Below, one piece after another: positions 38,246 through 47,066 of a stretch of 64,000 nucleotides of DNA (the first letter of the stretch is position 1; each line of letters starts with the position of its first letter). The position numbers and the translations under genes were made by a program. The notes under the pieces are model-generated. The model did no database searches. It worked only from the letters and a program-made list of their open reading frames with translations, and was not told the DNA's origin. Source of the DNA: an uncultured Polaromonas sp. (GTDB lineage Bacteria; Pseudomonadota; Gammaproteobacteria; Burkholderiales; Burkholderiaceae_C); NCBI GenBank assembly GCA_937863225.1, contig CALMEI010000040.1:235313-299312 (forward strand), in the 5' to 3' direction.

Positions 38246-39202
38246 ATGCAAGCCTACAGCGTTAAGCGCACACCACGATCTGAATTTATACCCGTCCGCC
38301 ACATGCAGTACCACGTGCTGGTTTGGGGTGACCCCCATGCCAAGCATGAACATCCACCGCTGGTGCTGATGCACGGCTGGATGGATGTGGCAGCGTCCTA
38401 CCAATTCATGGTGGATGCGTTTGGGGACGCTTTCATGGCGAACCGTTTGGTGATTGCCGCTGATTGGCGTGGTTTTGGTTTGACCAAGGGTGCGCCCACC
38501 GACAATTACTGGTTTCCCGATTATTTGGCTGATTTAGACGCCCTGCTGGACCACTTCTCGCCAGACCAAGCTGTAGATTTATTGGGCCACAGCATGGGCG
38601 GTAATGTGGTGATGTTGTACGCCGGCTGCCGACCTGAACGCATACGCAAACTGGTCAATTTAGAAGGCTTCGGTAGCCCGGACAACGCCCCCGATCAAGC
38701 GCCCAAACGCTATGCCAAGTGGCTGGACGACATCAAAAGCCTGCACCGCGGCGAAAAAGATTTGAAAGCCTACAACGCCGTTGAGGGCGTGGCACGTCGC
38801 TTAATGAAAACCAACCCCCGTTTGGCACGCGATGAAGCCGGCATGGCCAAGGCGCATTGGCTGGCACGCCATTGGGCGGCCGAACAAATGACGGGCTTGG
38901 ACGCCGGCAAGTGGTTGATTTTGGGCGACCCCGCACACAAACTCATCAGCGCCAATTTGTACCGCGCCGCCGAAACGCTGGCGCTGTACCGCAACATACA
39001 AGCCCCCACTCTGATGATTGAAGCCAGTGACGATTCACTGAGTCAGTGGTGGGAAGGTAAATACACCCTCGCCCAATTTCATGAACGCCTTAAAAACGTG
39101 TCCAACTGCACCACCCACGTGATACCCGACACCAGTCACATGATGCACCACGACAAGCCTGAGGAACTGGCGCGGCTGATTGAGGCATTTTTGACCCGCT
39201 AG
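38246..39202 (+). CDS. Alpha/beta hydrolase
   Basis: A 318-residue hydrolase. LMHGWMDVAASY gives the oxyanion-hole region, the nucleophile Ser116 is in LLGHSMGGN, an acid candidate follows LMIEASDDS, and His is in DTSHMMHHDKPEEL. There is no signal peptide. It diverges from the acyl-CoA synthetase across a 62-bp gap and converges on metF. The substrate is unknown. Confidence 0.87.
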   Translation: MQAYSVKRTPRSEFIPVRHMQYHVLVWGDPHAKHEHPPLVLMHGWMDVAASYQFMVDAFGDAFMANRLVIAADWRGFGLTKGAPTDNYWFPDYLADLDALLDHFSPDQAVDLLGHSMGGNVVMLYAGCRPERIRKLVNLEGFGSPDNAPDQAPKRYAKWLDDIKSLHRGEKDLKAYNAVEGVARRLMKTNPRLARDEAGMAKAHWLARHWAAEQMTGLDAGKWLILGDPAHKLISANLYRAAETLALYRNIQAPTLMIEASDDSLSQWWEGKYTLAQFHERLKNVSNCTTHVIPDTSHMMHHDKPEELARLIEAFLTR

Positions 39203-39210
39203 ATTTGAAT

Positions 39211-40059
39211 CTAAGCTGCCAAACCTAAATTTTTACAAATCGCTGTGGTCGCCACGCTCTGGTTCATGGTGTAAAAGTGAATGCCGGGCGCACCGCCCTG
39301 AATGAGCTGTTCGCACAGATGGCTGACCACGTCTAGGCCAAAGGCTTTGATGGAGGCGGTATCGTCGCCAAACGCGCTTAAGCGCAAACGTATCCAGCGT
39401 GGAATTTCAGCGCCGCAGGCATCGCTGAAACGCATCAACTGCGTGGAGCTGGTGATGGGCATGATGCCTGCCACGATGGGGATATGGATGCCGTTTTTTC
39501 GGCATTGTTCAACAAAATAAAAATACGCATTGGCATTGTAAAAATACTGTGTGATGCTGGAATTTGCACCTGCCCCTACTTTAGTGGCCAAGGCTTGCAA
39601 ATCGGCTTCTGGCGATTTGGCTTGCGGGTGCATTTCGGGGTAGCTGGCCACTTCGATGTGGAAAGTGTCGCCCGTTTCAGCACGAATGAATTGAATCAAA
39701 TCGCTGGCGTATTGAAACTCGCCATGCGCGCCGTAACCACTGGGCAAATCACCACGCAATGCCACCATGCGTTTGATGCCTGCGGCTTTGAACTGAGCCA
39801 ATTGTTGACGCACCGACTCACGTGTTGCGCCTATGCACGTGAAGTGCGGTGCTGCGTCAAAACCATCGGCAATGATGTTTTGCACCGTTTGCAAAGTGCC
39901 GGCTTGCGTGGTGCCGCCAGCGCCGTAGGTCACTGAAAAGAAGTCAGGCTTGAGTTTGTACAAGGCTTGACGCACAGCGACCAGTTTTTCAACACCTTCG
40001 GGTGTTTTGGGTGGGAAAAATTCAAAACTGATGGGAAATTTAGTTGTTTTGTTTGTCAT
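39211..40059 (-). CDS. metF: 5,10-methylenetetrahydrofolate reductase
   Basis: A 282-residue FAD-dependent TIM barrel that reduces methylene-THF to methyl-THF, the methyl donor for methionine synthesis. Signatures are FPISFEFFPPKTPEG, SVTYGAGGTTQAGTL, ALRGDLPSGYG and ITQYFYNANAYFYFVE. It is the last gene of the ahcY-tlyA-metF run, linking methyl-group supply to SAH recycling. Confidence 0.94.
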   Translation of the reverse strand: MTNKTTKFPISFEFFPPKTPEGVEKLVAVRQALYKLKPDFFSVTYGAGGTTQAGTLQTVQNIIADGFDAAPHFTCIGATRESVRQQLAQFKAAGIKRMVALRGDLPSGYGAHGEFQYASDLIQFIRAETGDTFHIEVASYPEMHPQAKSPEADLQALATKVGAGANSSITQYFYNANAYFYFVEQCRKNGIHIPIVAGIMPITSSTQLMRFSDACGAEIPRWIRLRLSAFGDDTASIKAFGLDVVSHLCEQLIQGGAPGIHFYTMNQSVATTAICKNLGLAA

Positions 40060-40110
40060 TTTCTGCTCCTGCTTTGCATTCTTGTCATTGCTTTGACCAG
40101 CATGTCTCAG

Positions 40111-40920
40111 TCATTTTTTGGTGGCATGGATAAAAAATTCGCGGTTGCCATCACCACCGTCAATCGGCGACTTCAGCCATGCTTGCACGCTTAAACCCTG
40201 TGCCTGATAGGCATCACGCACGCGTTTTTCTACCTGCGCATACAAAGTTTCGTCCTTGACGATACCGCCTTTACCCACTTGTCCAAAATTCAATTCAAAC
40301 TGCGGCTTGACCAACATCACCATCTGACCAAGCGGTTTCAACAATGGCGCTATGGCCGGTAACACCAAGGTTTGTGAAATGAAGGACAAATCACCCACGA
40401 TGAGATCAAACTCCACTTGATTTTCAGTGCTAAATTGGCCTTCAGACGGCGTATTTATTGCCTGAAGTGCTATTATATTTGTAGCAATTAAACCAACTTC
40501 ACGGGCATTGGTATGTTCCACACACAACACCCGTGGGTCAGTTCTGATTTTGTCATGCAACTGACCAAAACCCACATCCACGCCCACCACATACGCCGCA
40601 TCGTGTTGCAACAAACAGTCGGTAAAGCCACCAGTGGATTGACCGACATCCAGGCATGTAGCACCCTGCACGGACAAACCCAGTTGCTGCAAAGCGCCTT
40701 CAAGCTTCAAGCCACCGCGCGACACATAACGTGCTTCAGCATCATTCAGCAATTCAACTTTTGCATCGTCAGGAATGATGTCGCCGTTTTTAACCACCTT
40801 CTTCCATTTGGCTTCATCCGTGGTTTGAGTCAACCACCGCACACCGCTGGATATCAATCGTTGCGCTTGCGCACGCGTACTGGCTAACCCACGATGTACT
40901 AAGAGTTGATCCGCTCTCAA
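40111..40920 (-). CDS. tlyA: TlyA family rRNA methyltransferase, carrying an in-frame repeat
   Basis: A 269-residue protein with an N-terminal S4 RNA-binding domain (RADQLLVHRGLASTRAQAQRLI) and an FtsJ-like methyltransferase domain (CLDVGQSTGGFTDCLL, GDLSFIS, LVKPQFE). TlyA enzymes 2'-O-methylate ribosomal cytidines. Residues about 145-162 are encoded by an antisense-oriented copy of the dispersed repeat, placed between TNAR and the FDLIVGDLSFI strand where relatives have a short loop. It begins 2 bp after ahcY. Confidence 0.88.
   Translation of the reverse strand: MRADQLLVHRGLASTRAQAQRLISSGVRWLTQTTDEAKWKKVVKNGDIIPDDAKVELLNDAEARYVSRGGLKLEGALQQLGLSVQGATCLDVGQSTGGFTDCLLQHDAAYVVGVDVGFGQLHDKIRTDPRVLCVEHTNAREVGLIATNIIALQAINTPSEGQFSTENQVEFDLIVGDLSFISQTLVLPAIAPLLKPLGQMVMLVKPQFELNFGQVGKGGIVKDETLYAQVEKRVRDAYQAQGLSVQAWLKSPIDGGDGNREFFIHATKK
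40435..40486 (+). repeat. Double-hairpin dispersed repeat, copy 5 (inside tlyA, opposite strand)
   Basis: This copy is opposite to the gene, so the protein reads the reverse complement (IATNIIALQAINTPSEG). The first hairpin shows paired changes: CTTCA with TGAAG replaces the CTGTA with TACAG of other copies. Confidence 0.88.
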
Positions 40921-40922
40921 AA

Positions 40923-42434
40923 TTAATAGCGATATGTATTTGCTTTATACGGGCCGTTGACACTGACGCCAATGTACGCAGCTTGTTCTTTGGTCAATTG
41001 AGTGAGCACTGCGCCCACCTTTTTCAGGTGCAAGCGTGCTACTTTTTCGTCCAAGTGTTTGGGCAACACATAAACCTGACCCACTTTGTATTCTTTGGGT
41101 TTGGTGAACAATTCGATTTGCGCAATGGTTTGGTTCGCAAAACTAGAAGACATCACAAAGCTGGGGTGACCTGTACCGCAACCCAAATTCACCAAGCGGC
41201 CTTTGGCCAACAAGATGATGCGCTTGGCTGGTGCTTTGCCCACTTTAGGGAATATGACGTGGTCCACTTGGGGTTTGATTTCTTCCCATTTGCATTTGTC
41301 CAATGATGCGACGTCGATTTCATTATCAAAGTGTCCAATGTTGCACACGATGGCGTTGTTTTTCATCGCGTTCATGTGCTTGTAGGTGATGACGTTTTTA
41401 TTGCCCGTTGCAGATACAAAAATGTCAGCCTTGTCAGCCGCATATTCCATGGTGACGACTTTGTAGCCTTCCATTGCGGCTTGCAATGCATTGATAGGGT
41501 CAACTTCAGTCACCCACACTTGTGCTGACAAGGCGCGCAATGCTTGGGCCGAACCTTTGCCCACGTCACCGTATCCTGCCACCAAAGCGATTTTGCCAGC
41601 CACCATGACGTCTGTTGCGCGTTTGATCGCGTCAACCAAAGATTCGCGGCAACCATAGAGGTTGTCGAATTTGGATTTGGTCACAGAGTCGTTGACGTTG
41701 ATGGCGCGCAATTTCAAAGTGCCTTTGGCCGACATTTCATTCAAGCGCAACACGCCAGTGGTGGTCTCTTCAGTCACACCAATGATGTTTTTCAAACGGC
41801 GGCTGTACCAAGTGGGGTCCACCTTCAGCTTGGCTTTGATGGCATTGAACAGGCAAATTTCTTCTTCGCTACCGGGTTTAGAAACCACTTTGATGTCTTG
41901 TTCTGCGCGAGCGCCCAAGTGCATCAACAAAGTGGCATCGCCTCCGTCGTCCAAAATCATATTTGGACCTTCAGCCGCGGTGCCTTTTTTACCGGTGAAT
42001 TCAAAAATACGGTGCGTGTAATCCCAGTACACATCCAGGCTCATGCCTTTGTAGGCAAACACAGGCGTTCCTGCGGCAACCAAAGCCGCAGCGGCATGGT
42101 CTTGCGTTGAAAAAATATTGCAAGAAGCCCAACGCACTTCAGCGCCCAAGGCTTGCAATGTTTCAACCAACACCGCGGTTTGAATCGTCATGTGCAAAGA
42201 GCCGGTGATGCGTGCGCCTTTGAGTGGTTTGGATTTGGCAAATTCTTCACGAATCGCCATCAATCCGGGCATCTCGGTTTCGGCAATGTTCAATTCTTTG
42301 CGACCAAAAGCCGCTTGGCTCAGATCAGCAATGGCGTAATCTTGCTGGGCAGCTGCCACCACAGCACTGACCACAGAGGCCACTTTTGCAGTCGTTTTTT
42401 TGGTCGATGTTTTCGATTTAGCAACAGGTTTCAT
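40923..42434 (-). CDS. ahcY: Adenosylhomocysteinase
   Basis: A 503-residue enzyme that hydrolyses SAH to adenosine and homocysteine. NAD-binding [14 protein letters not shown], the substrate region [27 protein letters not shown] and the C-terminal YKANTYRY are all present. The first 35 residues are a Lys/Thr/Ala-rich extension ([13 protein letters not shown]) absent from many homologues. It leads the ahcY-tlyA-metF operon and is preceded by an SAH riboswitch, which should raise expression when SAH accumulates. Confidence 0.96.
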   Translation of the reverse strand: MKPVAKSKTSTKKTTAKVASVVSAVVAAAQQDYAIADLSQAAFGRKELNIAETEMPGLMAIREEFAKSKPLKGARITGSLHMTIQTAVLVETLQALGAEVRWASCNIFSTQDHAAAALVAAGTPVFAYKGMSLDVYWDYTHRIFEFTGKKGTAAEGPNMILDDGGDATLLMHLGARAEQDIKVVSKPGSEEEICLFNAIKAKLKVDPTWYSRRLKNIIGVTEETTTGVLRLNEMSAKGTLKLRAINVNDSVTKSKFDNLYGCRESLVDAIKRATDVMVAGKIALVAGYGDVGKGSAQALRALSAQVWVTEVDPINALQAAMEGYKVVTMEYAADKADIFVSATGNKNVITYKHMNAMKNNAIVCNIGHFDNEIDVASLDKCKWEEIKPQVDHVIFPKVGKAPAKRIILLAKGRLVNLGCGTGHPSFVMSSSFANQTIAQIELFTKPKEYKVGQVYVLPKHLDEKVARLHLKKVGAVLTQLTKEQAAYIGVSVNGPYKANTYRY

Positions 42435-42548
42435 AGCTCACTTTCAATTATTTAAGGTTAAATAAGTTGGAATAAACCACTTGCATTGCGCGATGCGTTT
42501 GTCACACGAGGGGAATCATTTGGAGTGACTCACCGCACAAGATAGAGT

Positions 42549-42617
42549 GGGTGAGCGCGGTTGGTGCTGTCTGTCCGAGCCTCGTTCAACGTTGTTGAAC
42601 TGCATCGCTCCTCGGAT
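42549..42617 (-). ncRNA. SAH riboswitch
   Basis: On the minus strand the RNA opens CCGAGGAGCG and closes P1 with GGCTCGG. An internal hairpin is GTTCAAC-AAC-GTTGAAC, and CGCGCTCAC downstream can pair with GAGCG as the pseudoknot. This order matches the SAH riboswitch class known upstream of ahcY in Beta- and Gammaproteobacteria, which switches genes on when S-adenosylhomocysteine is bound. It starts about 180 nt upstream of ahcY. Confidence 0.92.
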
Positions 42618-42623
42618 GGCTTG

Positions 42624-42629
42624 ATTATA
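42624..42629 (-). promoter_or_regulatory. -10 box of the ahcY promoter
   Basis: A perfect TATAAT on the minus strand lies seven bases before the first riboswitch nucleotides, placing transcription start near 42617. The -35 candidate at 17-bp spacing (TTTTTG) is weak and overlaps the terminator of the upstream gene. Confidence 0.65.
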
Positions 42630-42648
42630 ACGCCATGCTAAACCAACA

Positions 42649-42675
42649 AAAAAGCCGCAACACATGCGGCTTTTG
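42649..42675 (-). terminator. Intrinsic terminator after the coiled-coil protein gene
   Basis: AAAAGCCGCA (42650-42659) pairs with TGCGGCTTTT (42665-42674) across a 5-nt loop and is followed on the minus strand by a T-run. It insulates the ahcY promoter. Confidence 0.88.
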
Positions 42676-42708
42676 GGGAAATCAATTTGTTGCTTGCAAT
42701 ATGTTTGC

Positions 42709-43362
42709 TTAGCGAGATTTGTAATAGCGTGGGTCACGGCGTGGCGGTTCACCACGTGTGGCATAACGAATCGCATGGTCGGCATAATCCAGCAACGTAT
42801 TCAGGTGTTGGTATTCCTCTTGCGACAAGAAACCATCCGCCAAATAGGCTCGTTCTTGATTGCCAATTTGCTTTTGTTGCACCATTAAATCAGTGAATTC
42901 GTTTTTGCTGATGCTGTTGTTGTTCACGCCATCGACAATTTTATCGAGCTGTTGCTCTTGCCTGTCGTTAATTGCCACGTAGGCGCGGCGGTTACTTTCT
43001 AGGCGTTGTTTTTCACGCTCTAACAGGGCTTTTTCACGTGCCACATAGGCGCGTTCGCGTTCTAAGTAGTAGTTTTCACGTTCTTGCAAACGTCGCTCCC
43101 ACTCGCTGCGCTCACGCTCCCATTGACCACGGTCGCGGTCCCAATCATTATTCGGTCGTTGTCCCTGTACGGGCGCTACGACCACCGGCGCAGGTCGCAC
43201 AGGAGCGACATGTACCGGAGGTGGTGGTGGCACCACGATTTGTGGACCTGAAATAATCAAACTCCAATCGGGACCGCTGGCTCTGATTTGAGCCTGGGCT
43301 GTTAAACCAATACCTGCCAATACGGCTGTGCTCAGCCACTTCAATACGGTCATTCGATGCAT
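42709..43362 (-). CDS. Exported Pro-rich coiled-coil protein of unknown function
   Basis: A 217-residue protein I do not recognise. A signal peptide (LKWLSTAVLAGIGLTAQAQ) leads into a Pro/Val-rich stretch (VVPPPPPVHVAPVRPAPVVV, about 43-65). A highly charged single helix (WERERSEWERRLQERENYYLERERAYVAREKALLE) follows, likely a coiled coil, then a helical C-terminal half ending in basic residues. The Pro-rich part could span the periplasm. AGGAG lies 8 nt before the ATG. It is downstream of the DegS-like protease on the same strand. Confidence 0.65.
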   Translation of the reverse strand: MHRMTVLKWLSTAVLAGIGLTAQAQIRASGPDWSLIISGPQIVVPPPPPVHVAPVRPAPVVVAPVQGQRPNNDWDRDRGQWERERSEWERRLQERENYYLERERAYVAREKALLEREKQRLESNRRAYVAINDRQEQQLDKIVDGVNNNSISKNEFTDLMVQQKQIGNQERAYLADGFLSQEEYQHLNTLLDYADHAIRYATRGEPPRRDPRYYKSR

Positions 43363-43421
43363 GTCTGTGCTCCTAGTGTTTAAAAATATACCAAGACTAT
43401 CCGATGGACATTAACATTTCT

Positions 43422-44594
43422 TTAACGCGCCAGCGCTTTGCTGCGTGGACGTGTGCCCGCAGTGACTTGCAATTCAATTTTTTTGTCTTTGCGGTGTACG
43501 CCAAATTTCTCGCTGCTGCCGGGTTTGATGGCTGCAACCAAGCTCAGCATTTCGGATACGTTGCGAATCGGCTTGCCAGCGATGCTCAGAATGATGTCGC
43601 CCGGCACAATCCCCGCCTTGGCTGCGGGTGAATCCTGCAGCACACCGGTGATGATGACGCCTTGCAATGACTCACCAGAATTGACAGGCGCTTTGATGCC
43701 AAAGGTTTCTGCCAGTTCAGGCGACAAATCTTGCGGTTCCACGCCAATCCACCCACGTGTCACTTGCCCGTCTTTCACGATGCTTTCCAAGACTTGTTTG
43801 GCGGTTGATACTGGAATGGCAAAACCTATGCCCATGCTGCCGCCAGAGCGTGAATAGATGGCCGTATTGATGCCCTGTAAGTTACCATTGACATCGACCA
43901 AAGCACCACCTGAATTGCCAGGGTTGATGGCTGCATCGGTTTGAATAAAATTTTCAAATGTGTTGATGCCCAATTGGTTGCGACCCAAGCCACTCACAAT
44001 TCCACTGGTCACCGTTTGTCCCACGCCAAATGGGTTGCCAATGGCCAACACTTGGTCTCCCACTTGCAATGAATCCGAATTACCCAACACAATGGCTGGC
44101 AAGCGGTCGAGTGAAATTTTGAGGATAGCCAAATCAGAATCTGGGTCAGTGCCTATCACCTTGGCAATGGTTTTGCGGCTGTCGTTCAACACCACTTCGA
44201 TTTCACCAGCGCCATCGACCACGTGGTTGTTTGTCAATATATAGCCGTCAGCGCTCACTATCACGCCACTGCCCATGCCGGCTTGCGGTTGTGCGCCGCG
44301 TTCAGCTCCCTCGCCAAAGAAAAATTTGAACCAAGGGTCGTCCATTTGGGGGTGGCGTGAGGCGGTTTTGCTGATATTGATGCTGACCACCGCCGCCGAT
44401 GCTTTTTGGGCGGCAGCCCTGAAACTGCCCACAGGCACGGTTGAGTTGTTTTGAGCGGGTGCTTCGGTGATGGTGACACCGGCCACTTGTGTCTTACCGG
44501 TGCCTAACCAAGTGGGTTTGAGCGTCACGATGACAAAATACGCTGCCAGCAAGACCGTCACTGCTTGCGAAAAAATAAGCCAAAATCGTTTCAT
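43422..44594 (-). CDS. DegS/DegP-like serine protease with PDZ domain
   Basis: A 390-residue trypsin-like protease anchored by an N-terminal span (SQAVTVLLAAYFVIVTL, 9-25). The catalytic triad is His124 (TNNHVV), Asp154 (SDLAIL) and Ser228 (GNSGG). One PDZ domain follows (GVIITGVLQDSPAAKAGIVPGDIILSIAG). A single PDZ domain and a membrane anchor resemble DegS, which triggers the envelope stress response by cutting an anti-sigma factor, but the actual target here is unknown. In relatives this gene usually follows tatC; here it is far from it. Confidence 0.9.
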   Translation of the reverse strand: MKRFWLIFSQAVTVLLAAYFVIVTLKPTWLGTGKTQVAGVTITEAPAQNNSTVPVGSFRAAAQKASAAVVSINISKTASRHPQMDDPWFKFFFGEGAERGAQPQAGMGSGVIVSADGYILTNNHVVDGAGEIEVVLNDSRKTIAKVIGTDPDSDLAILKISLDRLPAIVLGNSDSLQVGDQVLAIGNPFGVGQTVTSGIVSGLGRNQLGINTFENFIQTDAAINPGNSGGALVDVNGNLQGINTAIYSRSGGSMGIGFAIPVSTAKQVLESIVKDGQVTRGWIGVEPQDLSPELAETFGIKAPVNSGESLQGVIITGVLQDSPAAKAGIVPGDIILSIAGKPIRNVSEMLSLVAAIKPGSSEKFGVHRKDKKIELQVTAGTRPRSKALAR

Positions 44595-44714
44595 GGTGCT
44601 ATTGTCTACTTAATTGATGTGAGTTTTGTACAGTGAATACCAAAGTAGGGGCACAATGGCAAAATTCCAAGATGCCATTCTTTAATCAATCTACTATCTC
44701 AACCCATCACCCGC

Positions 44715-45503
44715 ATGACTGACCGCCAAGCATTACTGGACACTTTCAACCACTTGCTGCAACCCGAGCGCTTCACAGACTATGGCCCAAACGGCTTGCA
44801 AGTTGAAGGTAAAGCCCGCATTCGCAAAATAATTTCAGGCGTAACCGCCAGCCGTGCGCTCATTGAAGCCGCGATTGCCGACCAGGCGGATGCCATTTTT
44901 GTCCACCACGGCTTATTTTGGCGCGGGCAAACCAGTGTTGTAACGGGATGGATGCGTGAACGACTGAAATTGCTGCTGGCACACGATATCAATTTGTACG
45001 CCTACCATTTGCCGCTGGATGCACACCCCACGCTGGGCAACAACGCACAATTGGGTCAGCAACTTGGGCTAATTGGCGCAGACGCAATCGAGAGCGGCAA
45101 CATTACCCATTTTGGCGAACAAGAATTGGGGTGGATGGCGAATACCGATCATTTGGATAACACAGCGTTGCGTCATCCAGCATCGCTTCTTAAACATCTG
45201 GAATTTATATTAAATCGACCTGTATCCGGCGTATTTAGTGCCAATGTCGCTATTAAAAAAATAGCATGGTGCAGTGGCGGCGCGCAAAGCTATTTTGAAG
45301 CCGCCATCCAAGCAGGGGCGGATGCTTTCATCACAGGTGAAATATCCGAACCACAAGCCCATTTAGCGCGTGAATGTGGTGTTGCCTACTTCGCCTGCGG
45401 TCACCATGCGACTGAACGCTATGGTGCACCCGCGCTTGCGGCACATGTGGCGGCAAACCTGGGCTTGGAACACCAATTCATAGAAATCGACAACCCAGCA
45501 TGA
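44715..45503 (+). CDS. Nif3-like dinuclear metal protein, carrying an in-frame repeat
   Basis: A 262-residue protein of the Nif3/YbgI family, which forms hexamers with two metals per subunit. Metal-binding clusters are IFVHHGLFWRG, YAYHLPLDAH near the N-terminus and ACGHHATERYG near the C-terminus. Some members are annotated as GTP cyclohydrolase I type 2, but the role is uncertain. Residues 168-184 (RPVSGVFSANVAIKKIA) come from a dispersed repeat placed just before the WCSGGAQSYFEAAI motif. The stop overlaps the pdxA start (ATGA). Confidence 0.9.
   Translation: MTDRQALLDTFNHLLQPERFTDYGPNGLQVEGKARIRKIISGVTASRALIEAAIADQADAIFVHHGLFWRGQTSVVTGWMRERLKLLLAHDINLYAYHLPLDAHPTLGNNAQLGQQLGLIGADAIESGNITHFGEQELGWMANTDHLDNTALRHPASLLKHLEFILNRPVSGVFSANVAIKKIAWCSGGAQSYFEAAIQAGADAFITGEISEPQAHLARECGVAYFACGHHATERYGAPALAAHVAANLGLEHQFIEIDNPA
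45217..45266 (+). repeat. Double-hairpin dispersed repeat, copy 6 (inside the nif3-like gene)
   Basis: Same-strand copy; GGCGTATTTAGTGCC is followed by a TGTCGCTAT...ATAGCA variant of the second hairpin. It is read in the same frame as the copies in the acyl-CoA synthetase and serS. Confidence 0.87.
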
Positions 45504-46591
45504 ACCGAGTTAAACCCATCGCCATCACCATGGGTGACCCTGCTGGCATCGGGCCAGAAATCATCGTCAAAGCATTTGCACAGGCGCCAGAAATCACATC
45601 GGGTTGTTTTGTGGTGGGTGAAAAAGCAACCTTGCAACGTGCTGCTAAATTGCTTGGGTCTGATATCAGGGTTGAATCTATTCTTGAGCATCAAATTGGC
45701 ATTGAGCCGGCGCATTCATTGCCTAGAGTGCTATATATTTATGAGCAAACTACGAGCGGATCCAGCCCACATACCCTGGGTGAAATCAGCGCTGCAGCTG
45801 GCAAAGCGGCAGCTGACGCGGTCGTTTGGGCTGCGCGTGCTGCATTGAATGGACGCATTGCCGCTTTGGTCACGGCACCCTTGCACAAAGAAGCCCTGCA
45901 TGCCGCTGGTGTGCACTTTCCTGGACACACCGAATTGCTGCAAGCCGAAGCTGCTGCTTTTTTAGGCAGATCCATCCACGAAGTCCCGGTGCGCATGATG
46001 CTGGCCAATGAAGAGTTGCACACGGTGCTGGTCAGCATTCACATGTCCTTGCGTGATGCGATTGAGGCGGTTAGCTATGACAATGTGTTACAAACTATTC
46101 GCATCACCCGTGACTTTTTGCACGCCACTGCGGCCAATTCGCAACAGACGAGCGGCCAGGGTCAGCAAGCCAAGCGCATGAAAATTGGTGTGGCTGGTTT
46201 GAATCCTCACGCTGGTGAAGGCGGGTTATTCGGCAAAGAAGAAATTGACACCATTTCCCCCGCCATCGCAGCTGCAAAAAAAGAAGGCATTGATGTGGCA
46301 GGACCTTTTGCACCAGATACCATTTTTATGCGGGCACGTTCTAAAGTGATGAACCAGCAATTTCATTTGGGCGAATTTGATGCCGTCATCGCCATGTACC
46401 ATGACCAAGGTTTGATACCCGTTAAGTATTTGGGTGTGGAAAATGGTGTCAATGTCACGCTCGGTTTGCCACTTATTCGCACCAGCCCAGACCACGGAAC
46501 AGCTTTTGACATTGCAGGCAAAGGCATCGCTGACCCATCGAGCTTGATAGCCGCCATCAAAATGGCGAAAAGCTTGTTGCCACAGCCATAA
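45500..46591 (+). CDS. pdxA: 4-hydroxythreonine-4-phosphate dehydrogenase, carrying a diverged repeat
   Basis: A 363-residue enzyme of pyridoxal phosphate synthesis that oxidises 4-phosphohydroxy-threonine. Family blocks are ITMGDPAGIGPEIIVKA, TAPLHKEALHAAGVHFPGHTELL (metal-binding His), GLNPHAGEGGLFG and AMYHDQGLIPVKYLG. Residues about 66-83 (GIEPAHSLPRVLYIYEQ) correspond to a partly degraded copy of the dispersed repeat. It is translationally coupled to the nif3-like gene by a 4-bp overlap and is slightly longer than E. coli PdxA (329). Confidence 0.94.
   Translation: MNRVKPIAITMGDPAGIGPEIIVKAFAQAPEITSGCFVVGEKATLQRAAKLLGSDIRVESILEHQIGIEPAHSLPRVLYIYEQTTSGSSPHTLGEISAAAGKAAADAVVWAARAALNGRIAALVTAPLHKEALHAAGVHFPGHTELLQAEAAAFLGRSIHEVPVRMMLANEELHTVLVSIHMSLRDAIEAVSYDNVLQTIRITRDFLHATAANSQQTSGQGQQAKRMKIGVAGLNPHAGEGGLFGKEEIDTISPAIAAAKKEGIDVAGPFAPDTIFMRARSKVMNQQFHLGEFDAVIAMYHDQGLIPVKYLGVENGVNVTLGLPLIRTSPDHGTAFDIAGKGIADPSSLIAAIKMAKSLLPQP
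45697..45747 (+). repeat. Double-hairpin dispersed repeat, copy 7 (inside pdxA, diverged)
   Basis: CCGGCGCATTCATTGCCTAG and GTGCTATATATTTATGAGCA are recognisable, with one base inserted in the second hairpin arm. It is read one base out of step compared with the other same-strand intragenic copies; the usual frame would meet TAG. Confidence 0.75.
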
Positions 46592-46628
46592 AAAAACCGC
46601 TTGTGACCATTGCCACAAGCGGTTTTTC
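46592..46628. terminator. Bidirectional intrinsic terminator
   Basis: AAAAACCGCTTGTG (46592-46605) pairs perfectly with CACAAGCGGTTTTT (46614-46627) across an 8-nt loop. It lies between the convergent pdxA and mscL genes. Confidence 0.93.
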
Positions 46629-46643
46629 TGAGTGAACTCAGAA

Positions 46644-47066
46644 TTACTTTTTCAAGCTGTCACGGATTTCACGCAACAAGAGAACTTCATCGGGTGTTGG
46701 TGCGGGTGCTGCGGCTGCTTCTGCCTTTTTCATCTTGTTCATTTGTTTGACCATCAAGAAAATGATAAAAGCCAAAATGACAAAATTCACGGCAATGGTG
46801 ATGAAGTTGCCATAAGCAAACACGGGCACGCCCGCTTTCTTCAAGTCAGCCAAATTCATGGCGGTGCCAGCTGGAACTTTGCCCAATACGGTGAACATGC
46901 TGGAAAAATCGAGGTTACCGAAAATGGCACCAACGATGGGCATGATCAAATCATTGACCATTGAATCAACAATCTTGCCAAATGCAGCTCCGATGATCAC
47001 ACCGACCGCCAAGTCCATCACATTGCCTTTCAGGGCAAACTCTTTAAATTCTGACATCATGCTCAT
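46644..47066 (-). CDS. mscL: Large-conductance mechanosensitive channel
   Basis: A 140-residue channel protein with two membrane spans. The N-terminal [28 protein letters not shown] and the second span [25 protein letters not shown] are diagnostic, and the C-terminal helix ends in a charged bundle ([15 protein letters not shown]). It opens on membrane tension to release solutes during osmotic downshock. AGGAG lies 8 nt before the chosen ATG. Confidence 0.96.
   Translation of the reverse strand: MSMMSEFKEFALKGNVMDLAVGVIIGAAFGKIVDSMVNDLIMPIVGAIFGNLDFSSMFTVLGKVPAGTAMNLADLKKAGVPVFAYGNFITIAVNFVILAFIIFLMVKQMNKMKKAEAAAAPAPTPDEVLLLREIRDSLKK

Noticed and set aside
41544..42110. A 188-codon frame antisense to ahcY
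   Set aside because: Its sequence mirrors AhcY codon structure, with Phe/His-rich composition typical of an antisense shadow, and no ribosome site is seen.
46226..46618. A 130-codon frame antisense to the end of pdxA
   Set aside because: It overlaps a well-supported gene and the terminator, and has Trp/Gln/His-rich shadow composition.
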